Assembly (NCBI GenBank): GCA_951799425.1
Contig: OX637401.1
Span: 33,653,780 to 33,717,779 of the forward strand
Direction of reading: 5' to 3'
DNA: 64,000 bases
DNA from: Ilex aquifolium
Lineage: Eukaryota > Streptophyta > Magnoliopsida > Aquifoliales > Aquifoliaceae
Both the position numbers and the translations under genes were made by a program. The notes below the pieces were generated by a model. That model ran no database searches and was not told the DNA's origin. It saw only the letters and a list, made by a program, of their open reading frames with translations. Shown piece by piece: positions 23,488 through 36,733 of the stretch (position 1 is its first letter; every line of letters begins with the position of its first letter).

Positions 23488-23866
23488 TTATGTCAGAAAT
23501 ACTAAAGAATGGGAAATTACTTTTTTTTCCTAGTGGAGGGGAATGGCCAACTATACCAAATTTCCATCACCATTTCGAACTTGTTAGAAGGTGAATCACC
23601 AATTTTGATCTCAATATATTGGTTAGGGTTTCAAGTTCTCATTACAATGCCGCAAGAGTTAGCTCAATCCGAGTTCGGGAGAAAAAGTTATGTCCGATAT
23701 ACTATTTCATTTTAAAGGAGGACTACTTATTACACCAAACTTGCGTTACAATAGAGCCCATGCTAGAGGATTTTTCATGACTTTTGATGTGAATAAAATG
23801 GTTAGGGATTCAAGAATTCTTTACAATGCAGCAAGAATCATCTTAATCAGAGACCGGAGTAAAAAG
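23488..23866 (+). repeat. Hybrid unit: rare-type half A with C-type half B
   Basis: Half A carries the rare set CCAAATTTCC, GAAGGTGAATC and CTCATTACAATG found in units 1, 6441, 25761, 31059 and 37491. Half B carries GATGTGAAT (base 23789 G) and ACAATGCAGC with CTTAATCAG, as in C units such as 19699. Other rare-type units instead have GATATGAAT and CTTATATAG or CTTATTTAG there. The switch lies between about 23644 and 23789. The unit sits where the 6-unit HOR expects a C, so it looks like a conversion or crossover product linking the 6-unit HOR to the larger blocks that start at 25004. Confidence 0.75.
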
Positions 23867-25003
23867 TTATGTCCGAAATACTAAAGAATGGGAAATTTCT
23901 GTTTTTTCCTAGTGGAGGGGAATGGCCAACTATACCAAACTTCCATCTCCATTTCGAACTTGTTAGAAGATGAATCACCAATTTTGATCTCAATATATTG
24001 GTTAGGGTTTCAATTTCTCATTTCAATGCCGCAAGAGTTAGCTCAATCCGAGTTCGGGAGAAACAGTTATGTCCGATATACTATTTCATTTTTAAGGAGG
24101 ACTACTTATTACATCAAACTTGCGTTACAATAGAGTCCATGCTAGAGGATTTTTCATGACTTTTGATGTGAATAAAATGGTTAGGGATTCAAGAATTCTT
24201 TACAATGCCGCAAGAATCATCTTAATCAGAGACCGGAGTAAAAAGTTATGTCAGAAATACTAAAGAATGGGAAATTACTTTTTTTTCCTAGTGGAGGGGA
24301 ATGACCAACTATACCAAACTTCCATCACCATTTCGAACTTGTTAGAAGATGAATCACCAATTTTGATCTCAATATATTGGTTAGGGTTTCAAGTTCTCAT
24401 TTCAATGCCGCAAGAGTTAGCTCAATCCGTGTTCGGGAGAAAAAGTTATGTCCGATATACTATTTCATTTTAAAGGTGGACTACTTATTACACCAAACTT
24501 GCGTTACAATAGAGCCCATGCTAGAGGAGTTTTCATGACTTTTGATGTGAATAAAATGGTTAGGGATTCAAGAATTCTTTACAATGCCGCAAGAATCATC
24601 TTATTCAGATACCGGAGTAAAAAGTTATGTCCGAAATACTAAAGAATGGGAAATTACTTTTTTTTCCTAGTGGAGGGGAATGACCAAATATACCAAACTT
24701 CCATCACCATTTCGAACTTGTTAGAAGATGAATCACCAATTTTGATCTCAATATATTGGTTAGGGTTTCAAGTTCTCATTTCAATGCCGCAAGAGTTTGC
24801 TCAATCCGAGTTCGGGAGAAAAAGTTATGTCCGATATACTATTTCATTTTAAAGGTGGACTACTTATTACACCAAACTTGCGTTACAATAGAGCCCATGC
24901 TAGAGGATTTTTCATGACTTTTGATGTGAATAAAATGGTTAGGGATTCAAGAATTCTTTACAATGCCGCAAGAATCATCTTATTCAGAGACCGGAGTAAA
25001 AAG

Positions 25004-28000
25004 TTATGTCCGAAATACTAAAGAATGGGAAATTACTTTTTTTTCCTAGTGGAGGGAAATGACCAACTATACCAAACTTCCATCACCATTTCGAACTTGT
25101 TAGAAGATGAATTACCAATTTTGATCTCAATATATTGTTTAGGGTTTCAAGTTCTCATTTCAATGCCGCAAGAGTTAGCTCAATCCGAGTTCAGGAGAAA
25201 AAGTTATGTCCGATATACTATTTCATTTTAAAGGTGGACTACTTATTACACCAAACTTACGTTACAATAGAGCCCATGCTAGAGGATTTTTCATGACTTT
25301 TGATGTGAATAAAATGGTTAGGGATTCAAGAATTCTTTACAATGCCGCAAGAATCATCTTATTCAGAGACCGGAGTAAAAAGTTATGTCAGAAATACTAA
25401 AGAATGAGAAATTACTTTTGTTTCCTAGTGGAGGGGATGGCCAACTATACCAAACTTCCATCACCATTTCGAACTTGTTAGAAGATGAATCACCAATTTT
25501 GATCTCAATATATTGGTTAGGGTTTGAAGTTCTCATTTCAATGCCGCAAGAGTTAGCTCAATCCGAGTTCGGGAGAAAAAGGTATGTCCGATATACTATT
25601 TAATTTTAAAGGTGGACTACTTATTACACCAAACTTGCGTTACAATAGAGCCCATGCTAGAGAATTTTTCATGACTTTTGATGTGAATAAAATGGTTAGG
25701 GATTCAAGAATTCTTTATAATGCAGCAAGAATCATCTTAATCAGAGACCGGAGTAAAAAGTTATGTCAGAAATACTAAAGAATGGGAAATTACTTTTTTT
25801 TCCTAGTGGAGGGGAATGGCCAACTATACCAAATTTCCATCACCATTTCGAACTTGTTAGAAGGTGAATCACCAATTTTGATCTCAATATATTGGTTAGG
25901 GTTTCAAGTTCTCATTACAATGCCGCAAGAGTTAGCTCAATCCGAGTTCGGGAGAAAAAGTTATGTCCGATATACTATTTCATTTTAAAGGAGGACTACT
26001 TATTACACCAAACTTGCGTTACAATAGAGCCCATGCTAGAGGATTTTTCATGACTTTTGATATGAATAAAATGGTTAGGGATTCAAGAATTCTTTACAAT
26101 GCCGCAAGAATCATCTTATATAGAGACCGGAGTAAAAAGTTATGTCAGAAATACTAAAGAATGGGAAATTACTTTTTTTTCCTAGTAGAGGGGATGGCCA
26201 ACTATACCAAACTTCCATCACCATTTCGAACTTGTTAGAAGATGAATCACCAATTTTGATCTCAATATATTGGTTAGGGTTTCAAGTTCTCATTTCAATG
26301 CCGCAAGAGTTAGCTCAATCCGAGTTCGGGAGAAAAAGTTATGTCCGATATACTATTTCATTTTAAAGGTGGACTACTTATTACACCAAACTTGCGTTAC
26401 AATAGAGCCCATGCTAGAGGATTTTTCATGACTTTTGATGAGAATAAAATGGTTAGGGATTCAAGAATTCTTTACAATGCCGCAAGAATCATCTTATTCA
26501 GAGACCGGAGTAAAAAGTTATGTCCGAAATACTAAAGAATGGGAAATTACTTTTTTTTCCTAGTGGAAGGGAATGACCAACTATACAAAACTTCCATCAC
26601 CATTTCGAACTTGTTAGAAGATGAATTACCAATTTTGATCTCAATATATTGGTTAGGGTTTCAAGTTCTCATTTCAATGCCGCAAGAGTTAGCTCAATCC
26701 GAGTTCGGGAGAAAAAGTTATGTCCGATATACTATTTCATTTTAAAGGTGGACTACTTATTACACCAAACTTACGTTACAATAGAGCCCATGCTAGAGGA
26801 TTTTTCATGACTTTTGATGTGAATAAAATGGTTAGGGATTCATGAATTCTTTACAATGCCGCAAGAATCATCTTATTCAGAGACCGGAGTAAAAAGTTAT
26901 GTCAGAAATACTAAAGAATGAGAAATTACTTTTTTTTCCTAGTGGAGGGGATGGCCAACTATACCAAACTTCCATCACCATTTCGAACTTGTTAGAAGAT
27001 GAATCACCAATTTTGATCTCAATATATTGGTTAGGGTTTCAAGTTCTCATTTCAATGCCGCAAGAGTTAGCTCAATCCGAGTTCGGGAGAAAAAGTAATG
27101 TCCGATATACTATTTCATTTTAAAGGTGGACTACTTATTACACCAAACTTGCGTTACAATAGAGCCCATGCTAGAGGATTTTTCATGACTTTTGATGTGA
27201 ATAAAATGGTTAGGGATTCAAGAATTCTTTACAATGCTGCAAGAATCATCTTAATCAGAGACCGGAGTAAAAAGTTATGTCAGAAATACTAAAGAATGGG
27301 AAATTACTTTTTTTTCCTAGTGGAGGGGAATGACCAACTATACCAAACTTCCATCACCATTTCGAACTTGTTAGAAGATGAATCACCAATTTTGATCTCA
27401 ATCTATTGGTTAGGGTTTCAAGTTCTCATTTCAATGCCGCAAGAGTTAGCTCAATCCGTGTTCGGGAGAAAAAGTTATGTCCGATATACTATTTCATTTT
27501 AAAGGTGGACTACTTATTACACCAAACTTGCGTTACAATAGAGCCCATGCTAGAGGATTTTTCATGACTTTTGATGTGAATAAAATGGTTAGGGATTCAA
27601 GAATTCTTTACAATGCCGCAAGAATCATCTTATTCAGAGACCGGAGTAAAAAGTTATGTCCGAAATACTAAAGAATGAGAAATTACTTTTGTTTCCTAGT
27701 GGAGGGGATGGCCAACTATACCAAACTTCCATCACCATTTCGAACTTGTTAGAAGCTGAATCACCAATTTTGATCTCAATATATTGGTTAGGGTTTCAAG
27801 TTCTCATTTCAATGCCGCAAGAGTTAGCTCAATCCGAGTTCGGGAGAAAAATTTATGTCCGATATACTATTTCATTTTAAAGGTGGACTACTTATTACAC
27901 CAAACTTGCGTTACAATAGAGCCCATGCTAGAGGATTTTTCATGACTTTTGATGTGAATAAAATGGTTAGGGATTCAAGAATTCTTTACAATGCCGCAAG

Positions 28001-30301
28001 AATCATCTTATTCAGAGACCGGAGTAAAAAGTTATGTCCGAAATACTAAAGAATGGGAAATTACTTTTTTTTCCTAGTGGAGGGGAATGACCAACTATAC
28101 AAAACTTCCATCACCATTTCGAACTTGTTAGAAGATGAATTACCAATTTTGATCTCAATATATTGGTTAAGGTTTCAAGTTCTCATTTCAATGCCGCAAG
28201 AGTTAGCTCAATCCGAGTTCGGGAGAAAAAGTTATGTCCGATATACTATTTCATTTTAAAGGTGGACTACTTATTACACCAAACTTGCGTTACAATAGAG
28301 CCCATGCTAGAGGATTTTTCATGACTTTTGATGTGAATAAAATGGTTAGGGATTCAAGAATTCTTTACAATGCCGCAAGAATCATCTTATTCAGAGACCG
28401 GAGTAAAAAGTTATGTCAGAAATACTAAAGAATGAGAAATTACTTTTTTTTCCTAGTGGAGGGGATGGCCAACTATACCAAACTTCCATCACCATTTCGA
28501 ACTTGTTAGAAGATGAATCACCAATTTTGATCTCAATATATTGGTTAGGGTTTCAAGTTCTCATTTCAATGCCGCAAGAGTTAGCTCAATCCGTGTTCGG
28601 GAGAAAAAGTTATGTCCGATATACTATTTCATTTTAAAGGTGGACTACTTATTACACCAAACTTGCGTTACAAAAGAGCCCATGCTAGAGGATTTTTCAT
28701 GACTTTTGATGTGAATAAAATGGTTAGGGATTCAAGAATTCTTTACAATGCCGCAAGAATCATCTTATTCAGAGACCGGAGTAAAAAGTTATGTCAGAAA
28801 TACTAAAGAATGAGAAATTACTTTTGTTTCCTAGTGGAGGGGATGGCCAACTATACCAAACTTCCATCACCATTTCGAACTTGTTAAAAGCTGAATCACC
28901 AATTTTGATCTCAATATATTGGTTAGGGTTTCAAGTTCTCATTTCAATGCCGCAAGAGTTAGCTCAATCCGAGTTCGGGAGAAAAAGTTATGTCCGATAT
29001 ACTATTTCATTTTAAAGGTGGACTACTTATTACACCAAACTTGCGTTACAATAGAGCCCATGCTAGAGGATTTTTCATGACTTTTGATGTGAATAAAATG
29101 GTTAGGGATTCAAGAATTCTTTACAATGCCGCAAGAATCATCTTATTCAGAGACCGGAGTAAAAAGTTATGTCCGAAATACTAAAGAATGGGAAATTACT
29201 TTTTTTTCCTAGTGGAGGGGATGACCAACTATACCAAACTTCCATCACCATTTCGAACTTGTTAGAAGCTGAATCACCAATTTTGATCTCAATATATTGG
29301 TTAGGGTTTCAAGTTCTCATTTCAATGCCGCAAGAGTTAGCTCAATCCGAGTTCGGGAGAAAAAGTTATGTCCGATATACTATTTCATTTTAAAGGTGGA
29401 CTACTTATTACACCAAACTTGCGTTACAATAGAGCCCATGCTAGAGGATTTTTCATGACTTTTGATGTGAATAAAATGGTTAGGGATTCAAGAATTCTTT
29501 ACAATGCCGCAAGAATCATCTTAATCAGAGACCGGAGTAAAAAGTTATGTCAGAAATACTAAAGAATGGGAAATTACTTTTTTTTCCTAGTGGAGGGGAA
29601 TGACCAACTATACCAAACTTCCATCACCATTTCGAAATTGTTAGAAGATGAATCACCAATTTTGATCTCAATATATTGGTTAGGGTTTCAAGTTCTCATT
29701 TCAATGCCGCAAGAGTTAGCTCAATCCGAGTTCGGGAGAAAAAGTTATGTCCGATATACTATTTCATTTTAAAGGTGGACTACTTATTACACCAAACTTG
29801 CGTTACAATAGAGCCCATGCTAGAGGATTTTTCATGACTTTTGATCTGAATAAAATGGTTAGGGATTCAAGAATTCTTTACAATGCCGCAAGAATCATCT
29901 TATTCAGAGACCGGAGTAAAAAGTTATGTCAGAAATACTAAAGAATGAGAAATTACTTTTTTTTCCTAGTGGAGGGGATGGCCAACTATACCAAACTTCC
30001 ATCACCATTTCGAACTTGTTAGAAGATGAATCACCAATTTTGATCTCAATATATTGGTTAGGGTTTCAAGTTCTCATTTCAATGCCGCAAGAGTTAGCTC
30101 AATCCGTGTACGGGAGAAAAAGTTATGTCCGATATACTATTTCATTTTAAAGGTGGACTACTTATTACACCAAACTTGCGTTACAAAAGAGCCCATGCTA
30201 GAGGATTTTTCATGACTTTTGATGTGAATAAAATGGTTAGGGATTCAAGAATTCTTTACAATGCCGCAAGAATCATCTTATTCAGAGACCGGAGTAAAAA
30301 G
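25004..30301 (+). repeat. Large HOR block, copy 1: 14 units, 5298 bp
   Basis: Unit starts: 25004, 25383, 25761, 26140, 26518, 26897, 27275, 27654, 28032, 28411, 28789, 29167, 29545, 29924. It begins C (GTTCAGG), F, then the rare GAAGGTGAATC unit. Ordered markers follow: CTTATATAG, GATGAGAAT (26140), CTATACAAAAC (26518 and 28032), AAAGTAATGTCC (26897), CAATCTATTGG (27275), AAATTTATG (27654), GGTTAAGG (28032), TTAAAAGCTG (28789), CGAAATTG (29545), TCCGTGTACGG (29924). All recur in order in the next two copies. Private changes: TTTAATTTT near 25601, CATGAATTC at 26841, GATCTGAAT near 29843. Confidence 0.92.
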
Positions 30302-33300
30302 TTATGTCAGAAATACTAAAAAATGGGAAATTACTTTTTTTTCCTAGTGGAGGGAAATGACCAACTATACCAAACTTCCATCACCATTTCGAACTTGTTA
30401 GAAGATGAATTACCAATTTTGATCTCAATATATTGTTTAGGGTTTCAAGTTCTCATTTCAATGCCGCAAGAGTTAGCTCAATCCGAGTTCAGGAGAAAAA
30501 GTTATGTCCGATATACTATTTCATTTTAAAGGTGGACTACTTATTACACCAAACTTACGTTACAATAGAGCCCATGCTAGAGGATTTTTCATGACTTTTG
30601 ATGTGAATAAAATGGTTAGGGATTCAAGAATTCTTTACAATGCCGCAAGAATCATCTTATTCAGAGACCGGAGTAAAAAGTTATGTCAGAAATACTAAAG
30701 AATGAGAAATTACTTTTGTTTCCTAGTGGAGGGGATGGCCAACTATACCAAACTTCCATCACCATTTCGAACTTGTTAGAAGATGAATCACCAATTTTGA
30801 TCTCAATATATTGGTTAGGGTTTGAAGTTCTCATTTCAATGCCGCAAGAGTTAGCTCAATCCGAGTTCGGGAGAAAAAGGTATGTCCGATATACTATTTC
30901 ATTTTAAAGGTGGACTACTTATTACACCAAACTTGCGTTACAATAGAGCCCATGCTAGAGAATTTTTCATGACTTTTGATGTGAATAAAATGGTTAGGGA
31001 TTCAAGAATTCTTTATAATGCAGCAAGAATCATCTTAATCAGAGACCGGAGTAAAAAGTTATGTCAGAAATACTAAAGAATGGGAAATTACTTTTTTTTC
31101 CTAGTGGAGGGGAATGGCCAACTATACCAAATTTCCATCACCATTTCGAACTTGTTAGAAGGTGAATCACCAATTTTGATCTCAATATATTGGTTAGGGT
31201 TTCAAGTTCTCATTACAATGCCGCAAGAGTTAGCTCAATCCGAGTTCGGGAGAAAAAGTTATGTCCGATATACTATTTCATTTTAAAGGAGGACTACTTA
31301 TTACACCAAACTTGCGTTACAATAGAGCCCATGCTAGAGGATTTTTCATGACTTTTGATATGAATAAAATGGTTAGGGATTCAAGAATTCTTTACAATGC
31401 CGCAAGAATCATCTTATATAGAGACCGGAGTAAAAAGTTATGTCAGAAATACTAAAGAATGGGAAATTACTTTTTTTTCCTAGTAGAGGGGATGGCCAAC
31501 TATACCAAACTTCCATCACCATTTCGAACTTGTTAGAAGATGAATCACCAATTTTGATCTCAATATATTGGTTAGGGTTTCAAGTTCTCATTTCAATGCC
31601 GCAAGAGTTAGCTCAATCCGAGTTCGGGAGAAAAAGTTATGTCCGATATACTATTTCATTTTAAAGGTGGACTACTTATTACACCAAACTTGCGTTACAA
31701 TAGAGCCCATGCTAGAGGATTTTTCATGACTTTTGATGAGAATAAAATGGTTAGGGATTCAAGAATTCTTTACAATGCCGCAAGAATCATCTTATTCAGA
31801 GACCGGAGTAAAAAGTTATGTCCGAAATACTAAAGAATGGGAAATTACTTTTTTTTCCTAGTGGAAGGGAATGACCAACTATACAAAACTTCCATCACCA
31901 TTTCGAACTTGTTAGAAGATGAATTACCAATTTTGATCTCAATATATTGGTTAGGGTTTCAAGTTCTCATTTCAATGCCGCAAGAGTTAGCTCAATCCGA
32001 GTTCGGGAGAAAAAGTTATGTCCGATATACTATTTCATTTTAAAGGTGGACTACTTATTACACCAAACTTACGTTACAATAGAGCCCATGCTAGAGGATT
32101 TTTCATGACTTTTGATGTGAATAAAATGGTTAGGGATTCAAGAATTCTTTACAATGCCGCAAGAATCATCTTATTCAGAGACCGGAGTAAAAAGTTATGT
32201 CAGAAATACTAAAGAATGAGAAATTACTTTTTTTTCCTAGTGGAGGGGATGGCCAACTATACCAAACTTCCATCACCATTTCGAACTTGTTAGAAGATGA
32301 ATCACCAATTTTGATCTCAATATATTGGTTAGGGTTTCAAGTTCTCATTTCAATGCCGCAAGAGTTAGCTCAATCCGAGTTCGGGAGAAAAAGTAATGTC
32401 CGATATACTATTTCATTTTAAAGGTGGACTACTTATTACACCAAACTTGCGTTACAATAGAGCCCATGCTAGAGGATTTTTCATGACTTTTGATGTGAAT
32501 AAAATGGTTAGGGATTCAAGAATTCTTTACAATGCTGCAAGAATCATCTTAATCAGAGACCGGAGTAAAAAGTTATGTCAGAAATACTAAAGAATGGGAA
32601 ATTACTTTTTTTTCCTAGTGGAGGGGAATGACCAACTATACCAAACTTCCATCACCATTTCGAACTTGTTAGAAGATGAATCACCAATTTTGATCTCAAT
32701 CTATTGGTTAGGGTTTCAAGTTCTCATTTCAATGCCGCAAGAGTTAGCTCAATCCGTGTTCGGGAGAAAAAGTTATGTCCGATATACTATTTCATTTTAA
32801 AGGTGGACTACTTATTACACCAAACTTGCGTTACAATAGAGCCCATGCTAGAGGATTTTTCATGACTTTTGATGTGAATAAAATGGTTAGGGATTCAAGA
32901 ATTCTTTACAATGCCGCAAGAATCATCTTATTCAGAGACCGGAGTAAAAAGTTATGTCCGAAATACTAAAGAATGAGAAATTACTTTTGTTTCCTAGTGG
33001 AGGGGATGGCCAACTATACCAAACTTCCATCACCATTTCGAACTTGTTAGAAGCTGAATCACCAATTTTGATCTCAATATATTGGTTAGGGTTTCAAGTT
33101 CTCATTTCAATGCCGCAAGAGTTAGCTCAATCCGAGTTCGGGAGAAAAATTTATGTCCGATATACTATTTCATTTTAAAGGTGGACTACTTATTACACCA
33201 AACTTGCGTTACAATAGAGCCCATGCTAGAGGATTTTTCATGACTTTTGATGTGAATAAAATGGTTAGGGATTCAAGAATTCTTTACAATGCCGCAAGAA

Positions 33301-36300
33301 TCATCTTATTCAGAGACCGGAGTAAAAAGTTATGTCCGAAATACTAAAGAATGGGAAATTACTTTTTTTTCCTAGTGGAGGGGAATGACCAACTATACAA
33401 AACTTCCATCACCATTTCGAACTTGTTAGAAGATGAATTACCAATTTTGATCTCAATATATTGGTTAAGGTTTCAAGTTCTCATTTCAATGCCGCAAGAG
33501 TTAGCTCAATCCGAGTTCGGGAGAAAAAGTTATGTCCGATATACTATTTCATTTTAAAGGTGGACTACTTATTACACCAAACTTGCGTTACAATAGAGCC
33601 CATGCTAGAGGATTTTTCATGACTTTTGATGTGAATAAAATGGTTAGGGATTCAAGAATTCTTTACAATGCCGCAAGAATCATCTTATTCAGAGACCGGA
33701 GTAAAAAGTTATGTCAGAAATACTAAAGAATGAGAAATTACTTTTTTTTCCTAGTGGAGGGGATGGCCAACTATACCAAACTTCCATCACCATTTCGAAC
33801 TTGTTAGAAGATGAATCACCAATTTTGATCTCAATATATTGGTTAGGGTTTCAAGTTCTCATTTCAATGCCGCAAGAGTTAGCTCAATCCGTGTTCGGGA
33901 GAAAAAGTTATGTCCGATATACTATTTCATTTTAAAGGTGGACTACTTATTACACCAAACTTGCGTTACAAAAGAGCCCATGCTAGAGGATTTTTCATGA
34001 CTTTTGATGTGAATAAAATGGTTAGGGATTCAAGAATTCTTTACAATGCCGCAAGAATCATCTTATTCAGAGACCGGAGTAAAAAGTTATGTCAGAAATA
34101 CTAAAGAATGAGAAATTACTTTTGTTTCCTAGTGGAGGGGATGGCCAACTATACCAAACTTCCATCACCATTTCGAACTTGTTAAAAGCTGAATCACCAA
34201 TTTTGATCTCAATATATTGGTTAGGGTTTCAAGTTCTCATTTCAATGCCGCAAGAGTTAGCTCAATCCGAGTTCGGGAGAAAAAGTTATGTCCGATATAC
34301 TATTTCATTTTAAAGGTGGACTACTTATTACACCAAACTTGCGTTACAATAGAGCCCATGCTAGAGGATTTTTCATGACTTTTGATGTGAATAAAATGGT
34401 TAGGGATTCAAGAATTCTTTACAATGCCGCAAGAATCATCTTATTCAGAGACCGGAGTAAAAAGTTATGTCCGAAATACTAAAGAATGGGAAATTACTTT
34501 TTTTTCCTAGTGGAGGGGATGACCAACTATACCAAACTTCCATCACCATTTCGAACTTGTTAGAAGCTGAATCACCAATTTTGATCTCAATATATTGGTT
34601 AGGGTTTCAAGTTCTCATTTCAATGCCGCAAGAGTTAGCTCAATCCGAGTTCGGGAGAAAAAGTTATGTCCGATATACTATTTCATTTTAAAGGTGGACT
34701 ACTTATTACACCAAACTTGCGTTACAATAGAGCCCATGCTAGAGGATTTTTCATGACTTTTGATGTGAATAAAATGGTTAGGGATTCAAGAATTCTTTAC
34801 AATGCCGCAAGAATCATCTTAATCAGAGACCGGAGTAAAAAGTTATGTCAGAAATACTAAAGAATGGGAAATTACTTTTTTTTCCTAGTGGAGGGGAATG
34901 ACCAACTATACCAAACTTCCATCACCATTTCGAAATTGTTAGAAGATGAATCACCAATTTTGATCTCAATATATTGGTTAGGGTTTCAAGTTCTCATTTC
35001 AATGCCGCAAGAGTTAGCTCAATCCGAGTTCGGGAGAAAAAGTTATGTCCGATATACTATTTCATTTTAAAGGTGGACTACTTATTACACCAAACTTGCG
35101 TTACAATAGAGCCCATGCTAGAGGATTTTTCATGACTTTTGATGTGAATAAAATGGTTAGGGATTCAAGAATTCTTTACAATGCCGCAAGAATCATCTTA
35201 TTCAGAGACCGGAGTAAAAAGTTATGTCAGAAATACTAAAGAATGAGAAATTACTTTTTTTTCCTAGTGGAGGGGATGGCCAACTATACCAAACTTCCAT
35301 CACCATTTCGAACTTGTTAGAAGATGAATCACCAATTTTGATCTCAATATATTGGTTAGGGTTTCAAGTTCTCATTTCAATGCCGCAAGAGTTAGCTCAA
35401 TCCGTGTACGGGAGAAAAAGTTATGTCCGATATACTATTTCATTTTAAAGGTGGACTACTTATTACACCAAACTTGCGTTACAAAAGAGCCCATGCTAGA
35501 GGATTTTTCATGACTTTTGATGTGAATAAAATGGTTAGGGATTCAAGAATTCTTTACAATGCCGCAAGAATCATCTTATTCAGAGACCGGAGTAAAAAGT
35601 TATGTCAGAAATACTAAAGAATGAGAAATTACTTTTGTTTCCTAGTGGAGGGGATGGCCAACTATACCAAACTTCCATCACCATTTCGAACTTGTTAGAA
35701 GCTGAATCACCAATTTTGATCTCAATATATTGGTTAGGGTTTCAAGTTCTCATTTCAATGCCGCAAGAGTTAGCTCAATCCGAGTTCGGGAGAAAAAGTT
35801 ATGTCCGATATACTATTTCATTTTAAAGGTGGACTACTTATTACACCAAACTTGCGTTACAATAGAGCCCATGCTAGAGGATTTTTCATGACTTTTGATG
35901 TGAATAAAATGGTTAGGGATTCAAGAATTCTTTACAATGCCGCAAGAATCATCTTATTCAGAGACCGGAGTAAAAAGTTATGTCCGAAATACTAAAGAAT
36001 GGGAAATTACTTTTTTTTCCTAGTGGAGGGGATGGCCAACTATACCAAACTTCCATCACCATTTCGAACTTGTTAGAAGCTGAATCACCAATTTTGATCT
36101 CAATATATTGGTTAGGGTTTCAAGTTCTCATTTCAATGCCGCAAGAGTTAGCTCAATCCGAGTTCGGGAGAAAAAGTTATGTCCGATATACTATTTCATT
36201 TTAAAGGTGGACTACTTATTACACCAAACTTGCGTTACAATAGAGCCCATGCTAGAGGATTTTTCATGACTTTTGATGTGAATAAAATGGTTAGGGATTC

Positions 36301-36733
36301 AAGAATTCTTTACAATGCCGCAAGAATCATCTTATTCAGAGACCGGAGTAAAAAGTTATGTCCGAAATACTAAAGAATGAGAAATTACTTTTTTTTCCTA
36401 GTGGAGGGGATGGCCAACTATACCAAACTTCCATCACCATTTCGAACTTGTTAGAAGATGAATCACCAATTTTGATCTCAATATATTGGTTAGGGTTTCA
36501 AGTTCTCATTTCAATGCCGCAAGAGTTAGCTCAATCCGTGTACGGGAGAAAAAGTTATGTCCGATATACTATTTCATTTTAAAGGTGGACTACTTATTAC
36601 ACCAAACTTGCGTTACAAAAGAGCCCATGCTAGAGGATTTTTCATGACTTTTGATGTGAATAAAATGGTTAGGGATTCAAGAATTCTTTACAATGCCGCA
36701 AGAATCATCTTATTCAGAGACCGGAGTAAAAAG
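30302..36733 (+). repeat. Large HOR block, copy 2: 17 units, 6432 bp
   Basis: Unit starts: 30302, 30681, 31059, 31438, 31816, 32195, 32573, 32952, 33330, 33709, 34087, 34465, 34843, 35222, 35600, 35978, 36356. The first 14 units repeat copy 1 at an offset of 5298 bp with only a handful of single-base differences (for example CTAAAAAATGG near 30317 here). Three extra units (35600-36733) follow the TCCGTGTACGG unit: two GAAGCTGAATC units and a second TCCGTGTACGG unit (36356). This 3-unit insertion explains why the period rises from 14 to 17 units. Confidence 0.92.

Larger units (their letters stand above)
16669..25003 (+). repeat. 6-unit HOR (2273 bp), three full copies and one shortened copy
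   Basis: Full copies: 16669-18941, 18942-21214 and 22731-25003. A shortened 4-unit copy (1516 bp) lies at 21215-22730. A further copy begins at 25004 and runs into the larger blocks. Order: C with GAGTTCAGG; F with GGTTTGAAG, AAAAAGGTATG and GAGAATTTTTC; C with normal GTTCGGG; N; V; Q. In the copy starting 22731 the third position is taken by a hybrid unit (23488). The final unit of the second copy (20836) is a Q/F chimera, which explains why the next copy lacks its first two units. The HOR grew out of the 4-unit set by gain of C and F. Confidence 0.9.
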
